Shown: in pieces, positions 1-7,472 of the stretch
How positions within the stretch are numbered: position 1 is the stretch's first letter
How the letters are laid out: each line of letters begins with the position of its first letter
The notes under the pieces: generated by a model
Database searches by the model: none
What the model was told of the DNA's origin: nothing
What the model saw: the letters and a program-made list of their open reading frames with translations, nothing else
Position numbers and translations under genes: made by a program
Source: Turneriella sp942492915
GTDB lineage: Bacteria; Spirochaetota; Leptospiria; Turneriellales; Turneriellaceae
Assembly: GCA_942492915.1 (NCBI GenBank)
Contig: OW818662.1
Location: 930,001-994,000 of the forward strand
Direction: 5' to 3'
DNA: 64,000 bases

Positions 1-602
1 CATCGGTCGACCAGAACCTCAAGACGTTGGGTATTACACTCGCAGACGAAGAGCGCACCCAGGTGTTGCAGCGGATTATCGAGCTCGGTGATCAGAAAAA
101 GCAGGTCACGATGGACGATCTGCCGTTTATCATTGCTGAAGTGCTGAAGATACCAGAAGAGAAGATTGTTGAAATTACGCAGGTCACGGTCACTTCGGGT
201 CTGCACGTGAAGCCAATGTGCTCGCTGACGATTGAATATAAGGGCAAGTCGTCGCAGGTTTCGGGCCAGGGTGAGGGGGGATATGCCGCCTTCATGACGG
301 CGCTTACCCACTGGGCTAAAGAGCACAAAATCGCTCTGCCGCGCCTGACCGATTACGAGGTGCGGATTCCCCCCGGCGGACAAACTTCGGCGCTGGTCGA
401 ATGCAAGATCACCTGGAGCCTCGGACAAAAATCCGCGGCGGTCAAAGACCGGCCAGAGACCGACAAGGCGATGTTCGGCGGTGAACTTGCCGGCTTTGGC
501 AGCGGCAAGAATAATCTCACGACGCGCGGCGTTGATCCCGATCAGGTGATCGCGGCGATTCGCGCCACCGAAAGAATGCTGAACGTGATTCTTCGTAAGT
601 GA
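1..602 (+). CDS. LeuA/CimA-family acyltransferase (2-isopropylmalate or citramalate synthase), C-terminal part
   Basis: The reading frame is open to the left edge, so this is the 3' part of a longer gene. The first visible residues (SVDQNLKTLGI) continue into the communication helices and then the C-terminal allosteric (LeuA dimerisation) domain from about visible residue 60, with the typical GxGGYxAFM-like stretch. Enzymes of this family condense acetyl-CoA with a 2-oxo acid in leucine or isoleucine synthesis, and this domain binds the feedback inhibitor. The catalytic TIM barrel lies outside the window, so isopropylmalate synthase and citramalate synthase cannot be told apart; Leptospira is known to use a citramalate synthase for isoleucine. 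The stop codon overlaps the start region of the NAD kinase gene. Confidence 0.8.
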   Translation, partial: SVDQNLKTLGITLADEERTQVLQRIIELGDQKKQVTMDDLPFIIAEVLKIPEEKIVEITQVTVTSGLHVKPMCSLTIEYKGKSSQVSGQGEGGYAAFMTALTHWAKEHKIALPRLTDYEVRIPPGGQTSALVECKITWSLGQKSAAVKDRPETDKAMFGGELAGFGSGKNNLTTRGVDPDQVIAAIRATERMLNVILRK

Positions 603-610
603 TACCCGCG

Positions 611-1477
611 ATGAAAGATATTGCAGTTGTCTATAAATTTTCCGCACTCGAAAGTTACAGCCCGCGCCAGATCAGGCGCCACCGTGAACTGAACCCCGAA
701 CTCAGCGGGCGCCTTGAAGCCGCGCACGACGACCACTCGCGCGCGCTTGAACGTTTCAGAAAATTAATGTCTTCAACCGGCGCATCGACGACGTACTTTG
801 AACGCGATTCTCTGCAGCAAAGTCTCGACGGTTTTCGTCTGGTCATTTCGTTTGGCGGTGACGGCACTTTTATCAACGCTTCACACTTCATCGAGAAGTC
901 TGTATTGCTCGGAGTCAATTCTTCACCCGAAAACAGCGTCGGCCACTATTGCCGTTTTCACCTTAAATCTGCCGCCGCTACGAAGAAACTGCAGCAGCAG
1001 ATTGCAGCGATGCTTGAAGGCAAAAAAGCAGCTGTCGCTTCGACGAATCTTTTGCGCATGCACGTTACGGTGCACGGCAGGGCAGTGGCGTTTCCGGTTT
1101 TGAACGACATACTCTTTACAGAGTCGAATCCCGCGGCGACATCGCGCTACACGCTCAAATACCGCCAGCGCATTCACCACCAGAAGAGTTCAGGTATTTG
1201 GGTTACAACGCCTACCGGATCGACGGCAGCCTATGCATCTGCGGGGGGCAAACCATTCAGGCAGAAAGAACTGAGATTCATCGTCCGCGAACTCTACAGC
1301 GACCACGCGCGCCGACTGCAATCAGGTTCGGTGAAATCGGGAGAAAAATTACAGGTCATCAGCAGCATGATGAGCGGAATGCTCTATGTGGATGGCTCAC
1401 ACCATCGCCTGCCGGTGGCGCTTGGCGAGCATCTGCAGGTAAGCGCACATGATGTCCCGCTGCGCGCGGTCTATTAA
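611..1477 (+). CDS. nadK: NAD kinase
   Basis: Phosphorylates NAD to NADP in the cytoplasm. The diagnostic GGDGT motif is present, followed by the conserved region around GVNSSPENSVGHY and, later, the TPTGSTAAYASAGG motif that lines the NAD site. At about 288 residues it has family length. I chose the ATG at 611 because it gives the family-typical beginning (MKDIAVVYK); a GTG at 599 overlaps the stop of the upstream gene and would add four residues. It probably forms a transcription unit with the LeuA-family gene. It converges with the barstar-like gene, with only three bases between the stop codons. Confidence 0.88.
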   Translation: MKDIAVVYKFSALESYSPRQIRRHRELNPELSGRLEAAHDDHSRALERFRKLMSSTGASTTYFERDSLQQSLDGFRLVISFGGDGTFINASHFIEKSVLLGVNSSPENSVGHYCRFHLKSAAATKKLQQQIAAMLEGKKAAVASTNLLRMHVTVHGRAVAFPVLNDILFTESNPAATSRYTLKYRQRIHHQKSSGIWVTTPTGSTAAYASAGGKPFRQKELRFIVRELYSDHARRLQSGSVKSGEKLQVISSMMSGMLYVDGSHHRLPVALGEHLQVSAHDVPLRAVY

Positions 1478-1480
1478 AAC

Positions 1481-1759
1481 CTAACGAATTTCATAGCGAA
1501 CGAGGCGCTTTTTCGCCGCTGCCGACTCGATAATCCGCAAGAGCGTAGAAAGCACCAAACGGTTCTCTTCGCTGGCACGATGGTAATCCCTCAGCTCTAT
1601 GACGAGCGGGCCTTCGACGCCTGATTCGAGAACCTGCTGCAAGATTTCCAGCCTATTGTCGAATGTTGAGTGCAGCACATCCCGAAAATTGCCGAAAAAA
1701 TCTGCAGCCTTTTCAACCGCAGGGCAATGAATAATAATCTTTCGCTCTGCGTCGCTCAA
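1481..1759 (-). CDS. small barstar-like protein, function unknown
   Basis: A 92-residue protein and the last gene of the long minus-strand operon; its start overlaps the pheA stop by 4 bases. The middle resembles barstar (barnase inhibitor): a stretch around residues 20-45 with FFGNF...DNRLEILQQVL, then GPLVIELRDYH, where barstar has the YGxNLDALWDCL and PLVLEW segments. The resemblance is by eye and weak. No ribonuclease or toxin gene is next to it. A role as a nuclease inhibitor is therefore only a possibility; it could equally be a barstar-fold protein with another role. Confidence 0.6.
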   Translation of the reverse strand: MSDAERKIIIHCPAVEKAADFFGNFRDVLHSTFDNRLEILQQVLESGVEGPLVIELRDYHRASEENRLVLSTLLRIIESAAAKKRLVRYEIR

Positions 1760-2832
1760 TCTTCGGGGCTCTTTTCTACAGGGTATGAGCCAAGAATTCT
1801 GAACCCAGTCGTGAGATCGCGCATTTTGGCGAAGGCTGTCTGCATCGGCGCGTCGTCGGCGTGCCCCTCAAGGTCGATAAAAAAGATGTAGCTCCAAACC
1901 TGCGTACGGTCGGGGCGTGATTCGATGCCGCGCATGTTAATTTTCTCTTCATAAAGCGGGGCGAGCGCGCGGTAGAGTGAACCTGTGCTGTCAGGTAAAT
2001 TGAACGAAATCATTGTTCTGTTTCGTTCTGCACGTTTTGCCGTGTCTGAGCCAATGACGATGAAACGCGTGAAGTTGCGTTTGTAGTCTGTAATATCGTC
2101 GATCAGTACCGGTAATCCGTAGATTTCGCCCGCAACATGCGAGGCTATCGCGGCGAGGCGTTCACCGCCGTCTTCAGCCACGAATTTGACCGCTTCAGAA
2201 GTCGACGGTGTTTCTATCCACTCGGCCTGCGGCAGGTTCTTCATAATGAAGTTTCGCGTTTGCGCATACGCTTGCGGGTGCGTGTAGATACGTTCGATAG
2301 ATTTGAGATCTTGCGTGCGCGTCAAAAGACTCTGCGTAATCTGCAGAACGATGTCAGAATAGATCTGTAGGTTATATTTGACCAGCGCGTCGAGGGTTGC
2401 CTTGACCATACCTTCGGTTGAATTCTCGATCGGTACGACGCCATAACGAATTTCGCCCCGTTCTGTTGCCTGAAACACGTCGTCGATTGTTCTGAAAGGC
2501 GCGAGGCTGAGACTGCGGCCGAATTTCCTAAGCGTCGCCTGGTGGCTGAAACTGCCTTCAGCTCCGAAATAACCGACCTGAATCGAGCCCTCAAGTTTCA
2601 GCGTCGCGCTCATGATCTCGCGGTAAATGTTCCGTAAGGAATCGTCATCGATGATTCCGGGGTTCAGACGAGCGATCTTGTCGTATACCTGCTGCTCCCG
2701 GTCTGGCTGATAGAGCGGCAGATTCTCTTTTGCTTTGGCTGCGGCAATTTCGCGCGCAATTTCAGCGCGCTGGCCGATGAGCCGCACAATTTCGGAATCG
2801 ATTCGATCTATCTGGTCTCTGTAATGTTTCAT
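1756..2832 (-). CDS. pheA: bifunctional chorismate mutase / prephenate dehydratase
   Basis: Makes phenylpyruvate from chorismate through prephenate for phenylalanine synthesis. The 358 residues fall into three parts: an AroQ-type helical chorismate mutase (about 1-80), a prephenate dehydratase domain (about 85-265) with IENSTEG and the catalytic TRF triplet at 255-257, and a C-terminal ACT domain with the ESRP signature at 304-307 that binds phenylalanine for feedback inhibition. Length and order match the P-protein. It lies 3 bases after scpB and overlaps the barstar-like gene, so it is co-transcribed with the scp genes. Confidence 0.95.
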   Translation of the reverse strand: MKHYRDQIDRIDSEIVRLIGQRAEIAREIAAAKAKENLPLYQPDREQQVYDKIARLNPGIIDDDSLRNIYREIMSATLKLEGSIQVGYFGAEGSFSHQATLRKFGRSLSLAPFRTIDDVFQATERGEIRYGVVPIENSTEGMVKATLDALVKYNLQIYSDIVLQITQSLLTRTQDLKSIERIYTHPQAYAQTRNFIMKNLPQAEWIETPSTSEAVKFVAEDGGERLAAIASHVAGEIYGLPVLIDDITDYKRNFTRFIVIGSDTAKRAERNRTMISFNLPDSTGSLYRALAPLYEEKINMRGIESRPDRTQVWSYIFFIDLEGHADDAPMQTAFAKMRDLTTGFRILGSYPVEKSPED

Positions 2833-2835
2833 GCT

Positions 2836-3375
2836 CTAGAGTTCATCAAAATTCAGCTCTTTAACATCTTGCGGGGGCGGCAGCTCGTCGAGGCTGTTGA
2901 GCCCGAAGTAGCGCAAGAAGTCTTTGGTTGTTCCATAAAGGGTCGGCTTACCGACCGTCTCTTTCTGCCCTACGGCCTTGACGAGTTTTTTCTGCTGCAG
3001 GGCAATCAGCTGTGCGCGCGAGCCGACGCTGCGAATTTCTTCAATCTCGGGCAGAGTGATCGGTTGTTTATATGTGACAATTGCCAGAGTCTCAAGCGCC
3101 GATTTTGTCAGCGTCTCTTTCTTTTTTTGCCTGAGAAAATTCTGAATCGCCGGGTGAATGCTCGGCTGCGTGGCAAAAGTGTATCGTCCCGAAATCTCTT
3201 GTATGCCGATACCCGATTCGCGTTCGGCGTATTCGTCGACCAGAGAATCGAGTGCAATCTGCACCTGATCGTTGTTCAGACCGAGGCCCGAGGCGATCTC
3301 TGAAAGTGTCAGGCCACTACCTGATAAGAACAACAGGCCTTCTACGGCCGCTTTGAGGTATGCTGCGTCGTTCAT
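2836..3375 (-). CDS. scpB: segregation and condensation protein B
   Basis: A 179-residue winged-helix protein that binds ScpA and completes the SMC condensin complex used in chromosome compaction and segregation. Recognised from the N-terminal AVEGLLFLSG...LTLSEIA segment, the central ETLAIVTYKQPIT motif and the second winged helix with SRAQL and GKPTLYGTT. It overlaps scpA by 4 bases, consistent with coupled synthesis of the two partners. The C-terminal tail is short and acidic. Confidence 0.94.
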   Translation of the reverse strand: MNDAAYLKAAVEGLLFLSGSGLTLSEIASGLGLNNDQVQIALDSLVDEYAERESGIGIQEISGRYTFATQPSIHPAIQNFLRQKKKETLTKSALETLAIVTYKQPITLPEIEEIRSVGSRAQLIALQQKKLVKAVGQKETVGKPTLYGTTKDFLRYFGLNSLDELPPPQDVKELNFDEL

Positions 3376-4163
3376 GTTTCCTCAAATTGAATGGGTAGTT
3401 GGTCACTGATTTCATTCACCAGTGTCGAAAAATGAATATCGCCGAGCCATTCGTCCTGCCGCAAACGCACGAGCTTCTGTTTCGCCATTTCGAGTAGCGC
3501 CAGAAAGCACGCGATGATACGCGCGACAGAAAAACCAGTCACCGAACGAAAAAACGACGCTTCGCCGCCGCCGGCGAGACGACCTAGCATATAATCCATC
3601 ATTTCTTCGACTGTAATCGTCTCGTCATGAATCTGCATCGGGCGCGCCTTTTCTTCGCGCTCGAGAAAATCGCGAAAGACGCGCAAGAACGAGAGCAGAT
3701 CAACCTCGAGGTAGTCGCCGTCTTGTTCGAACGCACCCCACGCCGAATCGCGGGTCAGCCTGAGCTGTGCACGCTCTTCGAGTTGCCGCATCTCGAGCGC
3801 GGCCCCCTGCATCTTCTTGTATTCGAGCAGCTGCTCGACGAGTTCATAGGGCAGGGTGTCGGGCGGAGTGTCTTCACCAATCACGGCATTAGGCAACAGC
3901 AGACGGGATTTGTAAAAAAGCAACCGGGCTGCGGTGTGAGTGAAATCCGCCTGTTCTTCGAGTGAAATTTCAGATTTTTCCATGTAAGAAATAAAGTCGC
4001 GGGTGATGCGTGAAAGCGATACGGAAAAAATATCGACTTCATAACTTTCGATCAGGGTCCACAGAATCGCCAGCGGCCCTTTTTGTTCGGAGCCCGCGCG
4101 CGTTGAAAACGCAACCTGAAATCTTAGGGCCTCATCGAGGCCCGGCAGCGTCGCAATCGTCAC
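3372..4163 (-). CDS. scpA: segregation and condensation protein A
   Basis: The kleisin subunit that bridges the SMC heads. The 263 residues begin with a short variable section, then show the kleisin N-terminal helical part (GPLAILWTLIESYEVDIFSVSLSRI) and the ...AARLLFYKSRLLLP helix typical of ScpA. The C-terminal winged helix follows, with LLEMAKQKLVRLRQ. It overlaps trpS upstream and scpB downstream by 4 bases each. The order M50-like gene, trpS, scpA, scpB is a recurring bacterial arrangement, which supports the assignment. Confidence 0.93.
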   Translation of the reverse strand: MTIATLPGLDEALRFQVAFSTRAGSEQKGPLAILWTLIESYEVDIFSVSLSRITRDFISYMEKSEISLEEQADFTHTAARLLFYKSRLLLPNAVIGEDTPPDTLPYELVEQLLEYKKMQGAALEMRQLEERAQLRLTRDSAWGAFEQDGDYLEVDLLSFLRVFRDFLEREEKARPMQIHDETITVEEMMDYMLGRLAGGGEASFFRSVTGFSVARIIACFLALLEMAKQKLVRLRQDEWLGDIHFSTLVNEISDQLPIQFEET

Positions 4164-5182
4164 AGCGTGTACCTCGAAACCATTCCCATAGAATCTTTTA
4201 CGCGCGCCAGCGTAGCCTGCGCGACTTTGCGTGCACGCGCGGCGCCTTCATGCAAGATGTCCCCGATCAGGTCTTTTTGCTCTGCGAGTTCAGCGCGTTT
4301 GGCCCTGAAAGGTTCCATCGCTGCGACGAAGCGTTCAGCAAGTTGCTTTTTGCAGTCGACGCAACCGAGCGAAGCGTTGCGGCAATTGGCATTGACCGAG
4401 GCCTTAAGGTCAGGAGCAAAAAAATCATAGTAGCTAAAAACCGTGCAGTTTTCAGGATTTCCCGGATCGTTGCGTTTAACGCGCCCCGTGTCGGTTTTCA
4501 TAACCATGAATTTTTTGGTGAGCGCTTCGCTGCTTTCTGCGAGCACGAGCGAGTTATTGTAACTCTTGCTCATCTTACGTCCATCGAGGCCCGGCACTTT
4601 TGGATACGACGAAAGAATCGCCTGCGGTACTGTTAAAATGTCGGTCTTGTCAGCCCGGTAATAATGATTAAACCGGCGCGCAATCTCACGCGTCAGCTCG
4701 AGGTGCGGCAGCTGGTCTTCGCCGATTGGTACGTGCGTCGCATTGTAGAGAACGATATCCGCCGCCTGCAAAACCGGGTAACCGAGAAAACCGAACGAGT
4801 CCAGATCTTTTTCGGTATTCGCCTGCTTGTCTTTATACGTCGGGTTGCGCTCGAGCCACGAGACGGGCGTGAACATTGCGAGCAGCTGCGCAAGTTCGCT
4901 GTGTTCAGGGACATCAGACTGTACGAAGATTGTTGCCTTTTGCGGATCAATACCCGCGGCGAGCCAATCGGACACCATCGGCGCTATAAACCTATGCGCG
5001 TCGGGGTAATTGGGATAAAATGCAGTCAGGGAGTGCAGGTTAGCGACCATAAAGAAACAATCGGCTTCGTGCTGCAGTTTGGCGAAATTGGTCAGTACTC
5101 CCAGAAAATGCCCGACGTGCAATTCGCCGGTTGCCTGCATGCCGCTCAGTATGCGGCGGGAATTTTCATTTTGCGGTTTCAT
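4160..5182 (-). CDS. trpS: tryptophanyl-tRNA synthetase
   Basis: Class I aminoacyl-tRNA synthetase that charges tRNA-Trp. At 340 residues it has normal length. The HIGH-type signature appears as GELHVGHFLG near residue 20, and the KMSKS loop is intact (GRKMSKSYNN) near residue 200. The sequence GEDQLPHLELTREIARRFN is the usual TrpS substrate-binding helix. Both ends overlap neighbouring genes by 4 bases, so it belongs to the same operon as rsmE and the scp genes. Confidence 0.96.
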   Translation of the reverse strand: MKPQNENSRRILSGMQATGELHVGHFLGVLTNFAKLQHEADCFFMVANLHSLTAFYPNYPDAHRFIAPMVSDWLAAGIDPQKATIFVQSDVPEHSELAQLLAMFTPVSWLERNPTYKDKQANTEKDLDSFGFLGYPVLQAADIVLYNATHVPIGEDQLPHLELTREIARRFNHYYRADKTDILTVPQAILSSYPKVPGLDGRKMSKSYNNSLVLAESSEALTKKFMVMKTDTGRVKRNDPGNPENCTVFSYYDFFAPDLKASVNANCRNASLGCVDCKKQLAERFVAAMEPFRAKRAELAEQKDLIGDILHEGAARARKVAQATLARVKDSMGMVSRYTL

Positions 5183-5730
5183 ATAAGTTTCAACCAGTGT
5201 ACCAGAAAGTTACCGGTCAAGACGTCAGCGCGCCAAAAACCGTAGCTGAAGACCACGAGCGCGACAATGCCCAGGCCTGCATTCAGAATATCAAAAAGTT
5301 TCCATTGCATGAATGGCGCGAAATATAGGGCAGCGGCATCGAACGGGGGCAACGGTATCCAGTTGATGACAAATAGCGCCCACGCCTGCTTGAGAAAAAC
5401 GGCAGCAAAGCGCGCAGAGAAGCTGTCGACGGCCGGTCCTTTGAGAGCCGTGTAGACGATACCAATCAAGATGAGCGCGATCAGCCAAAGCTGGCCGTGC
5501 AGCAGGCGCAGCAAGGGCATCGCTGTTTCACGCAATAGCCCACCCGGTGCAATACCGTTCAGCGACAACGACGCGAATGAAATCAGCGAAAAGTTCATGA
5601 ATGGGGTTGCTTCGCGATCGCCCGCCATGCGCGCGCAAAACCATTCGCGCGTGAGCAGTATCGTCAGTGCACTGGGAACAGCGAGCAGCAGGTTGCCAGC
5701 CTGGTCTATGGCATGCTGCAGCAACGGCAT
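5179..5730 (-). CDS. site-2-protease (M50)-like membrane protein, apparently catalytically inactive
   Basis: A 183-residue protein with about five hydrophobic segments. Position (before trpS-scpA-scpB) and sequence match the M50B peptidases often found there. Where the active enzymes have HExxH followed by GD and an NP-containing loop, this one reads REWFC at residues 28-32, then MAGD and MNF. Both zinc-binding histidines are therefore replaced (by Arg and Cys) while the glutamate stays. The second metal-binding region is retained as NWIPLPPFD (123-131), with Asp131 matching the usual N-x2-P-x4-DG. I infer a pseudoprotease with a structural or regulatory role; proteolysis is unlikely unless the metal is held differently. 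Confidence 0.7.
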   Translation of the reverse strand: MPLLQHAIDQAGNLLLAVPSALTILLTREWFCARMAGDREATPFMNFSLISFASLSLNGIAPGGLLRETAMPLLRLLHGQLWLIALILIGIVYTALKGPAVDSFSARFAAVFLKQAWALFVINWIPLPPFDAAALYFAPFMQWKLFDILNAGLGIVALVVFSYGFWRADVLTGNFLVHWLKLI

Positions 5731-5945
5731 CAGCCACCCCCTACAAAATGGATAAGTTCAAGCGTATCCGATTCGGCCAGGCGCACTGTGGGGTATTTTT
5801 CCCGGTCGACAAGTTCGCCGTTGAGTTCGACCGCGATGCGCGCCGCTGAAAGTTTGAGGTAAGAAATCAAGTCGAACACGCTGTCTGCGGCTCCGAGATC
5901 GCTCAGTGAAAAATTTTCGCCGTTGACTATCATTGCTGCAGACAC
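5730..5945 (-). CDS. thiS: sulfur carrier protein ThiS
   Basis: A 71-residue ubiquitin-fold protein that carries the sulfur for the thiazole ring of thiamine. It starts with MIVNGE-type beta strands, has ...VELNGELVDREKYPTV in the middle and ends in FVGGG, the exposed C-terminal Gly-Gly that is adenylated and converted to a thiocarboxylate. The start overlaps the end of rsmE by 16 bases and its last base is the first base of the next gene. The partner genes thiF and thiG are not in the window; thiC is about 19 kb away. A MoaD-like role is less likely because of the short length and the NGE start. Confidence 0.85.
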   Translation of the reverse strand: MSAAMIVNGENFSLSDLGAADSVFDLISYLKLSAARIAVELNGELVDREKYPTVRLAESDTLELIHFVGGG

Positions 5946-6670
5946 AGATATCCTAAGGCAATTATTGCGGCCGTTTCAGAGCGCAAAACATTTTCAGAAA
6001 GCAAAACCCCGCGCGCACGGCCCCGCAGCTGCTCCAGCTCAGCACCGCTGAAACCCCCTTCGGGACCATTTACAAATGCTGCCTCGCCGCCGTTAGTTTT
6101 GAGGTCGCAGAGGCGCGTTTCTGCCGCAAGGTCTCCGAATACCGAACCCTCAGAGGGCAATTGCAGCCAGTCTGCGAGTTTGCCTGTATTGATCTGCGGT
6201 TTGACCGGATTGTACGCCTGCATGCACGCATTTTCGAGAATTGCTTCGATACGCGATTCCTTTTCCTGCACTTCGTGCGAGCGGTCTGTTTGTACTAGGT
6301 AGATTGAGGCCGCGCCGAGTTCCGCCGCTTTTTGCAGCACGAGCGAAAGCGATTTAGGTTTGATCCATGCCTGCACCAGCGTTACACGGCGCGGCAAACG
6401 GGCAGATGCAGCAACTGAGGATTCAGGCTCGTCCATGAGCGTCAACACGTTATCAGCCACTTCGGCTCTACAGAGCCGGCCCGAGCCGTCTGAGACAAGT
6501 GCGGGCCACGAAGAGCGGCGCCTGAGCACCTTCAGAAAATGCTCGCGATGGCGCTCTGGCATAGCGATAGTCGTGTGGCTGCTCAAATCAAGAAATTCAC
6601 GCTCGGTGAGCAGAATCAGAGAATGGTCTTTCTGTAAATGGCGAAGCGACGGGCCGGCAGATGCTGGCAC
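5930..6670 (-). CDS. rsmE: 16S rRNA (uracil-1498-N3)-methyltransferase
   Basis: SPOUT-class methyltransferase that modifies U1498 in helix 44 of 16S rRNA. Family motifs are clear: KxxxLSLVLQKAAELGA in the middle, GPEGGFS at about residue 205 and the C-terminal knot LSENVLRSETAAI, which binds S-adenosylmethionine. The 246-residue length is typical. It begins two bases after the stop of the LolA-like gene and overlaps thiS. Confidence 0.93.
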   Translation of the reverse strand: MPASAGPSLRHLQKDHSLILLTEREFLDLSSHTTIAMPERHREHFLKVLRRRSSWPALVSDGSGRLCRAEVADNVLTLMDEPESSVAASARLPRRVTLVQAWIKPKSLSLVLQKAAELGAASIYLVQTDRSHEVQEKESRIEAILENACMQAYNPVKPQINTGKLADWLQLPSEGSVFGDLAAETRLCDLKTNGGEAAFVNGPEGGFSGAELEQLRGRARGVLLSENVLRSETAAIIALGYLCLQQ

Positions 6671-6672
6671 GG

Positions 6673-7464
6673 CTATTTTTCTATATTCTCTTTTTTGAAG
6701 AGCGATGCGTCGAGGCGTGCGGTCTTGTCGACGAAGAAGAATTCGAGCGTGCTTACGGTGCCCCGGCTGACGTCTGCCATGTCCCAGCGGATTGGGAATT
6801 CAATCTGCTTCACGACGTTTTTCTCTTCTTTCACCGAGAGATTTCCGTAGGTAAGTGAGAGTGTCTTCATCAGCACCATCGCTGAGTCATAAAAATCAAT
6901 CCGCCTGACGCGGTTATCTTTCTTTGGGTCAACGAGCACCAGCAGTTTGCCATAATGCCCTTTGTCGAGCGGCAGATTTTCTATAACGGTAAATTCGCCT
7001 TCTTCATTTTTTTCAGTGCCTTTGACCTTTTGCTGGTAGTTGTCAACAAATGAACCGTTGGCTATATCAACATAGGCAAAACCCGAACCCAGAACATTTT
7101 CGAAACGGTCCAGGTACTTCTTGTGAAACATGCGCTTATCGTGCGTCATGTAGGCATAGATATTCTGCCCCTGGTCATTATAGAGAAGCTTCATCACCGT
7201 GCCGCGCGTCATCGAATCAAAAACAAAAAAACTTGCGTTTTGTTTTTGGTAGAGCGAAGCCTTGTACACCACCGACTTGCCTTCACGCGTCGTGATTGTC
7301 AGTTGAAGTTTTTGGTGCCCCTCAGCGTATTGCAGCTGCTGAAACACCCGGTCCATGATTTCGAATGCCGTGCCGCCGATACCGGTTTTCCCCTGTGCGT
7401 ACGCACCCTGCGCCGCGGTGAGGGCGAAGAGGGCAGCGCAGAGCAGGCGGCGGCAGCGTGGCAT
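6673..7464 (-). CDS. LolA-like outer-membrane lipoprotein-sorting protein, secreted
   Basis: A 263-residue protein with a clear signal peptide (RRLLCAALFALTAAQGAYA, cleavage near residue 23). The rest is a predicted beta-rich fold of the LolA-like type: repeated strands such as KLQLTITTREGKS, LLVLVDPKKDNRVRRIDFYD and a final FFFVDKTARLDASLF. Family members sit in the periplasm and bind acyl chains of lipoproteins or lipids. The first conserved line (DRVFQQLQYAEG) fits this group better than LolA itself. It begins 8 bases after greA, with which it should be co-transcribed. Confidence 0.72.
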   Translation of the reverse strand: MPRCRRLLCAALFALTAAQGAYAQGKTGIGGTAFEIMDRVFQQLQYAEGHQKLQLTITTREGKSVVYKASLYQKQNASFFVFDSMTRGTVMKLLYNDQGQNIYAYMTHDKRMFHKKYLDRFENVLGSGFAYVDIANGSFVDNYQQKVKGTEKNEEGEFTVIENLPLDKGHYGKLLVLVDPKKDNRVRRIDFYDSAMVLMKTLSLTYGNLSVKEEKNVVKQIEFPIRWDMADVSRGTVSTLEFFFVDKTARLDASLFKKENIEK

Positions 7465-7472
7465 GGTGTATC

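Noticed and set aside
4010..4636. Plus-strand frame over scpA and trpS
   Set aside because: Both genes are unmistakable on the minus strand.
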